Both the position numbers and the translations under genes were made by a program. The notes below the pieces were generated by a model. That model made no database searches. It saw only the letters and a program-made list of their open reading frames with translations, and had not been told where the DNA came from. This document shows positions 1 through 5,311 of a DNA stretch of 8,186 bases, piece after piece (the stretch's first letter is position 1; every line of letters starts with the position of its first letter). The stretch comes from Methanomassiliicoccales archaeon (GTDB taxonomy: Archaea > Thermoplasmatota > Thermoplasmata > Methanomassiliicoccales > UBA472), in assembly GCA_025457905.1 (NCBI GenBank), contig JALOTM010000034.1, positions 1 through 8,186 of the forward strand, read 5' to 3'.

Positions 1-139
1 CTCCTACCTCCTCTACGACGAGAGGCAGATGCACTTCCAGCTGCGGAGGGTGGAGTACCCGGTGCAGGAGGCCGCCAAGGCCATCACGGCGGCCGGGCTG
101 CCCGACTTCCTGGGCGCCAGGCTCTCCAGCGGCATATGA
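1..139 (+). CDS. Metallophosphoesterase family protein, C-terminal end (partial)
   Basis: The window opens inside a reading frame (first full codon at 2) that runs 45 codons to a TGA at 137-139; the start lies to the left. The visible tail reads YLLYDERQMHFQLRRVEYP followed by VQEAAKAITAAGLPDFLGAR and a final LSSGI. The pattern of a basic or aromatic strand, then an 'EAAKAIxxAGLPxFLxxRLxxG' helix, is what I know from the C-termini of YfcE/ApaH-like calcineurin-fold phosphoesterases in archaea. The metal-binding motifs are outside the window, so activity and substrate cannot be judged. The next phosphoesterase gene begins 7 bases after this stop and its ribosome binding site overlaps the stop, so the two are probably co-transcribed. 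The family call rests on a short tail and is moderately confident. Confidence 0.6.
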   Translation, partial: SYLLYDERQMHFQLRRVEYPVQEAAKAITAAGLPDFLGARLSSGI

Positions 140-146
140 GGCCCAC

Positions 147-917
147 ATGACCCTCTCGCCCATCGCCGACCATCCCGCCCTGAGGATCCTCACCGACGGG
201 GAGACGGTCCTGTGCGCCGGGGACCTGCACATCGGCCTGGAGGACGAGATGCGCTCCAAGGGCGTGATCGTGCCCTCGCAGACGGAACGCATGCTGCAGG
301 AGCTTCTGTGCTTGGCCGAGGGCTGCGACCGGCTGGTGCTGCTGGGGGACGTGAAGCATCAGGTGCCGGGGACCAGCGAGCAGGAGCACTCCGAGCTGCC
401 CCGCTTCTTCTCCTCGCTGACCAGGGCGTTCAGGGACGTGGACATCGTGCGCGGGAACCATGACGTGGGCATCGAGGACATCGGCTTCAGCGGCGTGCAC
501 ATACATCCCGCCTCGGGGTTCAGCCTCGGGGACGTGGGCTTCGTGCACGGCCACATCTGGCCCTCCAACGCCGTGATGTCCAGGCGGACCCTGGTGATGG
601 CGCACAACCATCCGGCCATCCTGTTCCGCGATGGCGTCGGGCACATCACCACCGAGCGCTGCTGGCTGAGGTGCAGGTTCAGGGAGGAGGCGCATTCGCG
701 CTACACCGAGCTCCCGGAGGAGGTGGTCGTGGTGCCGGCCCTCAACCGCAGCCTCCAGGGGTCCCCGGTGAACCTCGAGGGCGGCAGGCAGATCGGGCCG
801 CTCTTCGGCAAGGGGATGATCGACCTCGAGAACGCGCAGGCCTACCTCCTCGACGGCGTCCACCTAGGTCCCGTGAAATCGTTGGTGGTGAAGAAGCCGA
901 GGCGCTTCCTCGATTGA
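147..917 (+). CDS. Archaeal SbcD/Mre11-related metallophosphoesterase
   Basis: A 256-residue protein with the complete calcineurin-like metallophosphoesterase motif set: GDLHIG (D26, H28), LLGDVKH (D68, H71), RGNHDVG (N104, H105, D106), VHGHIWP (H134, H136) and a further HNHP (H153, H155). These residues would bind the two-metal centre that hydrolyses a phosphodiester or phosphomonoester. Length and motif spacing fit the compact archaeal family annotated as 'putative phosphoesterase, SbcD/Mre11-related'. It lacks the long C-terminal capping and dimer regions of true Mre11, and its substrate is unknown. No signal peptide or membrane segment is visible, so it should be cytoplasmic. The ATG at 147 is preceded by GAGG at 138-141 with 5-base spacing, overlapping the upstream stop and suggesting translational coupling. 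The C-terminal tail is basic (VKKPRRFLD). The family is well supported; the physiological role is not. Confidence 0.85.
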   Translation: MTLSPIADHPALRILTDGETVLCAGDLHIGLEDEMRSKGVIVPSQTERMLQELLCLAEGCDRLVLLGDVKHQVPGTSEQEHSELPRFFSSLTRAFRDVDIVRGNHDVGIEDIGFSGVHIHPASGFSLGDVGFVHGHIWPSNAVMSRRTLVMAHNHPAILFRDGVGHITTERCWLRCRFREEAHSRYTELPEEVVVVPALNRSLQGSPVNLEGGRQIGPLFGKGMIDLENAQAYLLDGVHLGPVKSLVVKKPRRFLD

Positions 918-967
918 CGGGAGACTGGAACGGCTTCCTTATTCCCGGTCAATCTTGGCAACTTTTT
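918..967 (+). terminator. Possible terminator of the phosphoesterase gene
   Basis: Directly after the TGA at 915-917, CGGGA (918-922) can pair with TCCCG (943-947). The pairing can extend outward through GAC/GTC if one base bulges. A run of five T residues follows at 963-967, and T runs are the usual archaeal termination signal. The stem is short and its distance to the T run is long. The T run also merges with the AT-rich promoter island of the next gene, so the assignment is tentative. Confidence 0.3.
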
Positions 968-998
968 ATAATATAAATATATCAATATTATAATATCT
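963..998 (+). promoter_or_regulatory. AT-rich promoter island (TATA-like) upstream of the methyltransferase gene
   Basis: Almost every base from 963 to 996 is A or T, in sharp contrast to the GC-rich surroundings. It contains TATAATAT at 967-974 and again at 989-996 (22 bases between starts), and the inverted copy ATATTATA at 985-992. An archaeal TATA box in this island would place transcription start roughly 25 bases downstream, near 1000-1020, giving a leader of about 100 bases before the ATG at 1116. A second, weaker TATA-like stretch (AATTATA, about 1040-1046) could give a shorter leader. No factor-B element or regulator site can be assigned with confidence. Confidence 0.55.
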
Positions 999-1104
999 GG
1001 CCAACTATTGTTAACGGTCTTAACACCCCTGGAATACCTAATTATACCACATCGACCCACTATGATGAGCGGGGGTGCCTTGCCAACCAACTCGGCCCCT
1101 CCTC

Positions 1105-1110
1105 GGAGGT
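1105..1110 (+). promoter_or_regulatory. Ribosome binding site that fixes the methyltransferase start
   Basis: GGAGGT at 1105-1110 lies 5 bases before ATG 1116. It is a near-perfect complement to the archaeal 16S rRNA tail and selects ATG 1116 over the upstream in-frame TTG at 1008, whose extra 36 codons (rich in Pro, Thr and Ile) lack family resemblance. CCTC at 1098-1101 can pair with GAGG at 1106-1109 across a four-base loop, so the site might be partly sequestered. That stem is short and may not matter. Confidence 0.65.
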
Positions 1111-1115
1111 TCATT

Positions 1116-2171
1116 ATGAAGGACAAAGGACACAGGGAGAGAGTCGAGCTTGCGTTGAAGATGAAGGACCCGGACCACGTCCCGGTCCACAATTTCGCCA
1201 ACATCACGCCCCTCAAGAGCGCGAACACCACCATGGGCAAGGTCAGGTTCAACGCCAAGAGGTCGGCGGAGATCGCATTGAAGTACGCCAAGATGACCCA
1301 TTCGGACTTCGTCTTCCCCCAGATGGACATCAACGTGATGTACCAGGACCTGGGCGTGGAGCTGAAGCAGCCGGACGACAACTACACCAGCGTCATCTCC
1401 GAGCTCATCAAGGAGACCGGGGACCTGGACAGGATCGAGCTCTACGACGCCTTCGACGACAAGGCCTGCCCCAACGCCATCCGCGCCATCGTCAACAAGG
1501 TGGAGGCCACCGCCAAGCTCGCGGACGAGGACTTCCACATCGCCGGCATATCCTGGGGCCCGTTCACCGTGGCCGGGCACCTGCGCGGCACCGAGAAGAT
1601 GATGATGGACACCTTCACCGAGCCGGAGTTCGTTTCCAAGCTGGTCAAGAAGTGCGCCAAGTTCGCCGGGAGCCTGGAGAAGAGGTGCATGGACGCGGGC
1701 GCCACGCACATCTGGATGCCGGACCCGACCGCCTCCGAGGACCTCATCTCGGCGGACACCTACAAGCAGTTCGTGTTCGAGCCGGCCAAGGCCATGATCC
1801 GCGACCTGAAGAAGCATGGCAAGATGCCCTTCGTCATGCACATCTGCGGGGACACCACCAACACCATGAAGCTCCTGCCCGATATGGGCGTGGACCTGTT
1901 CAGCCTGGACCACAAGGTGGACATCGCCAAGGCCAAGGCGGCGGTGGGCGACAGGATGGCGCTCATGGGCAACGTGCATCCCATCGAGGCGGCGCTGAAC
2001 GGCAAGCCCGAGGACGTCACCAAGGCCTCCATCGCCTGCATAAAGAAGGCGGGGAAGGGGGCGGGTTTCGTGCTCTCCACCGGATGCGAGACGCCCCTGG
2101 ACTGCCCGGACGCCAACCTCATAGCCATGGGGAAGGCGGGATTGGAGCACGGCAAGTACCCTCTCCGCTGA
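1116..2171 (+). CDS. MtaA/MtbA/MtsA-family methylcobamide:coenzyme M methyltransferase (uroporphyrinogen decarboxylase fold)
   Basis: A 351-residue cytoplasmic protein of the uroporphyrinogen decarboxylase superfamily. Family members in methanogens transfer a methyl group from a methylated corrinoid protein to coenzyme M, using zinc to activate the thiol. The sequence shows the zinc signature H-x-C...C: HICGDT (H242, C244) and STGCETP (C324). Other family landmarks are GPFTVAGHLRGTE (about 147-159), MPDPTASEDLIS (about 201-212) and MGNVHP (about 284-289). Length matches MtaA and MtbA. The N-terminus lacks the PGG-type motif I associate with canonical MtaA/MtbA (here VPVHNFANITPL), so its donor could be methanol, methylamine, methylthiol or another corrinoid protein; I leave the symbol blank. 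No corrinoid protein or substrate-specific methyltransferase gene adjoins it. The two zinc cysteines argue against a heme-pathway HemE. The gene is transcribed alone and converges on the mvh operon. The class is well supported; the exact paralogue is not. Confidence 0.8.
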   Translation: MKDKGHRERVELALKMKDPDHVPVHNFANITPLKSANTTMGKVRFNAKRSAEIALKYAKMTHSDFVFPQMDINVMYQDLGVELKQPDDNYTSVISELIKETGDLDRIELYDAFDDKACPNAIRAIVNKVEATAKLADEDFHIAGISWGPFTVAGHLRGTEKMMMDTFTEPEFVSKLVKKCAKFAGSLEKRCMDAGATHIWMPDPTASEDLISADTYKQFVFEPAKAMIRDLKKHGKMPFVMHICGDTTNTMKLLPDMGVDLFSLDHKVDIAKAKAAVGDRMALMGNVHPIEAALNGKPEDVTKASIACIKKAGKGAGFVLSTGCETPLDCPDANLIAMGKAGLEHGKYPLR

Positions 2172-2189
2172 GCATTTCGACCGACCACC

Positions 2190-2236
2190 CGCCCGGGGCC
2201 TGGATTGCCACCTGCGCCCCCGGGCGCACCTTTTTT
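2190..2236 (+). terminator. Hairpin plus T-run terminator of the methyltransferase gene
   Basis: A perfect 9-base stem, CGCCCGGGG (2190-2198) with CCCCGGGCG (2218-2226), encloses a 19-base loop. It is followed four bases later by six T residues (2231-2236). It lies 18 bases after the stop codon in a convergent intergenic region. Archaeal termination depends mainly on the T run. The very GC-rich stem may add pausing or protect the 3' end. Confidence 0.6.
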
Positions 2237-2260
2237 CGGCAGGGCCGCCGCTGGCCAGGG

Positions 2261-2273
2261 AAAAAAATGAAAA
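2261..2273 (-). terminator. Oligo-T terminator of the hdrA-mvhDGA operon
   Basis: Read on the - strand, CTTTTCATTTTTTT follows the mvhA stop by about 16 bases: four T at 2273-2270 and seven T at 2267-2261. This is a typical archaeal oligo-T termination signal with no required hairpin. The palindrome CTGGCCAG (2251-2258) lies just past it. Together with the opposing + strand signal it separates the convergent transcription units. Confidence 0.55.
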
Positions 2274-2289
2274 GATGAGGGAAAGGCGT

Positions 2290-3801
2290 TTAGTAGTTCT
2301 TGATCTGCTTGAAGATGGTCCCGTCCGGGTTGCGGATGTTGACCACCAGCGCCGCCTGGCCAGGCAGCACGTGCGTGGCGCAGGAGTTGCAGGGGTCGTA
2401 GGCGCGGTAGGCCATCTCCACCATGTTCAGCAGACCGGGGGACACCTGCCAGTTCTTGATCAGGGCCTTGGCCGCCGTGGACACGGACATGTTGATGGGG
2501 GCGTTGTTGTTGGTCGTCCCCACCACCAGGTTCACGTCGGTGATGAGGCCCTTCTCGTCGGCCACGTAGTGGTGCACCAGGGTTCCGCGCGGGGCCTCGA
2601 GTATGCCCACGCCCTCTCCGGGGGTGCCGGGCTTGGCCTTGATGTTGGTGTCGGTGATCTCCGGGTCCTCGGCCAGCTCCAGCAGCTTCTCGGCCGCGTA
2701 CATCATCTCGATGACGCGGGCCCAGTGCATGACCTGCGTGTGCTGCACCGGCCCCTTGATGCCCAGGTCGCGGAACGTGCCCTTGTAGGCCTCGAACAGC
2801 TTCTGCGCCTCGGGGGTGGTGAAGCCCTTGCCCACGTTCAGGCGGGACATGGGCGTGGCGCGGTAGATGCCCGAGTCCTGCCCGGTGACGAAGCCCTTCC
2901 AGCCCACCGGCTTGAAGTAGCAGAACTTCTCGTAGCTCCAGGGCTCGGTGTGCTCGGCTATGTACTTCAGGTAGTCCTTGCCCCGGTAGCGGGCGACCTC
3001 CTTCCCGTGGGTGTCGATCATGACCTGGTCGCCGTCGTAGAAGTTGATGTAGCCGTTCTTGTCCACGGTGCCCAGGTGGTAGGTCTCGTTGTAGAAGATG
3101 TCCGTGGAGGTGATGATGCCCATGTAGTCCTTGTTCTTCAGCACCACGTCCGCGAACAGCTGGTTGGTGAACTTGGAGAAGTCCACGCAGTACTTGGCCA
3201 TCTTGATGGTCTCCGCCTGCATCTCCTTGGACATGGGCTTGGCCATGCCGCCGGGGACGCCGCACACGGGGTGCGTGGCCTTACCTCCCAGCATCTCCTG
3301 GATCTTCTGCGCGTAGGAGCGGGCCTTGATGACCTGCGCCCCTATCTCCACGCCCACCGCGTCCACCACGCCGAGGATGTTCCTCTTGGCGGCCGGGGCC
3401 GAGGGCCCGAGCACGAAGTCGGGCGCGGCCAGGGCGTAGAAGTGGGCGATGTGCGAGTGCACGTAGTGCGCCATGTAGAACAGCTCGCGGAGCTTCTTGG
3501 CGGTCTCCGGCGGGTCCACCTTGTAGACCGCGTCCAGGGCCTTGGTGGAGCACAGGTGGTGCGCTCCGGGGCACACGCCGCAGAGCCGGGACGTGAGCTT
3601 GTTCATGTCCTCGGCGGCGCGGCCGATGCAGAAGCGCTCGAAGCCGCGCAGCTCCGGCACCTGCCAGTAGGCGTTGGCCACGTTTCCGCTGTCGTCCAGG
3701 AAGATCTCGATCTTGCCATGGCCTTCCAGCCTGGTGATCGGGTCGATGGTTATGCGCTTGGATTCCGCCTTGGCGGTTTTGTCGAATACCTCTGGGCTCA
3801 T
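2290..3801 (-). CDS. mvhA: F420-non-reducing [NiFe] hydrogenase, large catalytic subunit MvhA
   Basis: A 503-residue large subunit of a group 3c [NiFe] hydrogenase. It splits H2 at the NiFe(CN)2CO centre and passes electrons through MvhG and MvhD to HdrA. The N-terminal nickel motif is RLCGVCPGAHH (C74, C77) and the C-terminal motif is DPCNSCATH (C471, C474, H477). N-terminal landmarks ITIDPITRLEGHGKIEIFLD (about 17-36) and ELRGFERFCIGR are also typical. Twenty-six residues follow H477; in other [NiFe] large subunits this tail is removed by a maturation endopeptidase after metal insertion, and I cannot tell if that applies here. ATG 3801 overlaps the mvhG stop as ATGA, and GGAGG at 3813-3809 has 7-base spacing, so translation is coupled. 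No twin-arginine or membrane segment is visible in the operon, so the enzyme is cytoplasmic. It is the last gene of the operon. Confidence 0.97.
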   Translation of the reverse strand: MSPEVFDKTAKAESKRITIDPITRLEGHGKIEIFLDDSGNVANAYWQVPELRGFERFCIGRAAEDMNKLTSRLCGVCPGAHHLCSTKALDAVYKVDPPETAKKLRELFYMAHYVHSHIAHFYALAAPDFVLGPSAPAAKRNILGVVDAVGVEIGAQVIKARSYAQKIQEMLGGKATHPVCGVPGGMAKPMSKEMQAETIKMAKYCVDFSKFTNQLFADVVLKNKDYMGIITSTDIFYNETYHLGTVDKNGYINFYDGDQVMIDTHGKEVARYRGKDYLKYIAEHTEPWSYEKFCYFKPVGWKGFVTGQDSGIYRATPMSRLNVGKGFTTPEAQKLFEAYKGTFRDLGIKGPVQHTQVMHWARVIEMMYAAEKLLELAEDPEITDTNIKAKPGTPGEGVGILEAPRGTLVHHYVADEKGLITDVNLVVGTTNNNAPINMSVSTAAKALIKNWQVSPGLLNMVEMAYRAYDPCNSCATHVLPGQAALVVNIRNPDGTIFKQIKNY

Positions 3802-4826
3802 GTGGAGGCCTCCTTCTTGACCTTCTTCTTCTCCTTCACTGCGCGCTTGATGATGCTCTTGGGCATGGTGTAGCAGTAGAACGTCCCCATGGGGTCCTTC
3901 ACCTGCGCCATGATCTTCAGGATGTCGTCCTCGGACATCTGCGACTCCTTGTCCTGCACCTTGTAGATGGAGGCCAGGGCGCTAAGCATGGAGCCTCCCT
4001 GGTCCTGCACCTGGTCGGTCGGGCCCATGCAGCCGCGGCAGGGCTGGTTTCCCTCCAGGCACTTGGCGCCGCATCCCGCCCTGGTCGCAGGCCCTAGGCA
4101 TATCACTCCCTGCTCCAGCATGCACTTCTCCGGGTCGATGTCCACCTCGAAGGCGTCATGCACCGTCTCCACCTGCTTCACTGTCTTCTTCCTGGTGCAC
4201 TCGTCGCACAGCGTCTTGTTGGAGGCGATCATGGCTCCCTTGGGGGGCAGCGGCGCGCCGTTCTTCACGTGGGCCTCCACGATGCCCAGGAACTGGTTGA
4301 TCAGGTTGGTGGTGGGAGGGCATCCCGGCATGTAGTAGTCCACGTCGATGACCTGGTCGAGGGTCTTGACGGTGTCGTACAGCACCGGGATCTCCAGATC
4401 CCCGTACTTGGTGTGCGTCTCGTGCTGCGGGAAGACCGGGTCCTTGGTGTGCTGCTGGTCGGACGAGGGGGTCTTGGTGTACACGTACTCCAGGACGTCC
4501 TTGGCGTTGGTCAGGTTGGCCAGGCCGGGGATGCCGCCGTAGCAGGCGCAGGAGCCGAAGGAGACCACCAGCGCCGACTTCTTGCGCAGAAGCTTGGCCA
4601 CGTACTCGTTCTCCGAGTTGCGGATGGCGCCGTTGTACAGCGTCGCGGTGATGTAGCCGTCCGGCATGGCCTCGACGTCCTTCAGCTTGGTGTCCACGGC
4701 GATGGGCCAGAAGGCGATGTCCGCGATCTCTGCCACACCGAGGATCTTCTCGTCGATGTCCAGGAGGGCGACGTCGCAGCCTCCGCACCCGGCGCCCCAA
4801 TACTGAGCTATCCTTATCTTGCTCAT
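3798..4826 (-). CDS. mvhG: F420-non-reducing hydrogenase, small subunit MvhG
   Basis: A 342-residue [NiFe] hydrogenase small subunit that wires the active site of MvhA to MvhD through Fe-S clusters. Proximal-cluster ligands are visible as WGAGCGGCD (C14, C17), SFGSCACYGG (C93, C95) and MPGCPP (C169). The C-terminal half has the ferredoxin-like cysteine set for medial and distal clusters: CDEC (C207, C210), C235, C243, C252, C256 and CRGC (C263, C266). No Tat signal precedes the first cysteine motif, as expected for a cytoplasmic group 3 enzyme. I chose ATG 4826: GGAG at 4840-4837 is 10 bases upstream, whereas an in-frame GTG at 4835 is only one base from that site. The gene starts 14 bases after the mvhD stop and overlaps mvhA by 4 bases. 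The C-terminus is strongly basic (KRAVKEKKKVKKEAST), a possible contact surface. Confidence 0.96.
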   Translation of the reverse strand: MSKIRIAQYWGAGCGGCDVALLDIDEKILGVAEIADIAFWPIAVDTKLKDVEAMPDGYITATLYNGAIRNSENEYVAKLLRKKSALVVSFGSCACYGGIPGLANLTNAKDVLEYVYTKTPSSDQQHTKDPVFPQHETHTKYGDLEIPVLYDTVKTLDQVIDVDYYMPGCPPTTNLINQFLGIVEAHVKNGAPLPPKGAMIASNKTLCDECTRKKTVKQVETVHDAFEVDIDPEKCMLEQGVICLGPATRAGCGAKCLEGNQPCRGCMGPTDQVQDQGGSMLSALASIYKVQDKESQMSEDDILKIMAQVKDPMGTFYCYTMPKSIIKRAVKEKKKVKKEAST

Positions 4827-4840
4827 TCTTTTCACGCTCC

Positions 4841-5311
4841 TCAGTGCTTCTTCTCCTCTTGCTCTTCCTTGAGCGGGTTCGGTCCTAGCTCCCTGATGGT
4901 CTCAGTGAACTCCTTGATGGTCTTCTGGAACTTCGCCCCCTCGGACGCCGACACCCACTCCAGGCGGAGGCGGTCGGGGTCGAAGCCGTACTGCTCCAGG
5001 AGCATGCGCAGAAGCGCCACCCTGCGCCTGGTGCGGTAGTTGCCGCCGATGTAGTGGCAGTCGGCCGGGTGGCAGCCCAGCACCAGCACGCCGTCCGCGC
5101 CCTTGGAGAAGGCGCGGAGCACGAACTCCGGGTCGACACGCGCCGAGCACATGGTCCTGATGACCTTGAAGTTCGTGGGCATCTGCAGCCTGGACACCCC
5201 CGCCAGGTCGGCCCCGGCGTAGGAGCACCAGTTGCAGCAGAAGGCGATGATGTTCGGCTCCCACTCGCCCTCTCCCTTGGCCTCGGTCTGGGTCACTTGC
5301 ACTTGGCTCAT
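4841..5311 (-). CDS. mvhD: F420-non-reducing hydrogenase, iron-sulfur subunit MvhD (delta)
   Basis: A 156-residue MvhD protein carrying a [2Fe-2S] cluster, the electron bridge between the hydrogenase (MvhAG) and the flavoprotein HdrA. Conserved cysteines are IIAFCCNWCSYAGAD (C25, C26, C29), IRTMCSARVD (C55) and VLGCHPADCHY (C80, C85), all in the family order. Length is normal for a stand-alone MvhD, in contrast to Methanosarcina-type HdrA2, where an MvhD domain is fused to HdrA. ATG 5311 directly abuts the hdrA stop (TAG 5314-5312). AGGAGGG at 5324-5318, inside the last hdrA codons, is a strong ribosome binding site with 6-base spacing, so hdrA and mvhD translation should be coupled. The last 20 residues are charged and Glu/Lys-rich. 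Confidence 0.96.
   Translation of the reverse strand: MSQVQVTQTEAKGEGEWEPNIIAFCCNWCSYAGADLAGVSRLQMPTNFKVIRTMCSARVDPEFVLRAFSKGADGVLVLGCHPADCHYIGGNYRTRRRVALLRMLLEQYGFDPDRLRLEWVSASEGAKFQKTIKEFTETIRELGPNPLKEEQEEKKH

Noticed and set aside
1008..1115. TTG at 1008 as the methyltransferase start, adding 36 residues
   Set aside because: A strong GGAGGT site sits 5 bases before ATG 1116, the extra residues do not resemble the family, and the region overlaps the probable promoter and leader.
1038..2150. Long - strand open frame (370 codons) opposite the methyltransferase, and another at 84-863 opposite the phosphoesterase
   Set aside because: Both are mirror frames of genes with clear catalytic motifs; the translations show no family features.
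1116..2171. Uroporphyrinogen decarboxylase (HemE) of the tetrapyrrole pathway
   Set aside because: The His-x-Cys...Cys zinc motif and the GPFTVAGHLRGTE segment point to the MtaA/CmuA branch of the fold, and the methanogenic neighbours agree.
4827..4835. GTG at 4835 as the mvhG start
   Set aside because: It lies one base from the GGAG site, too close for initiation; ATG 4826 has 10-base spacing and begins the usual small-subunit N-terminus.
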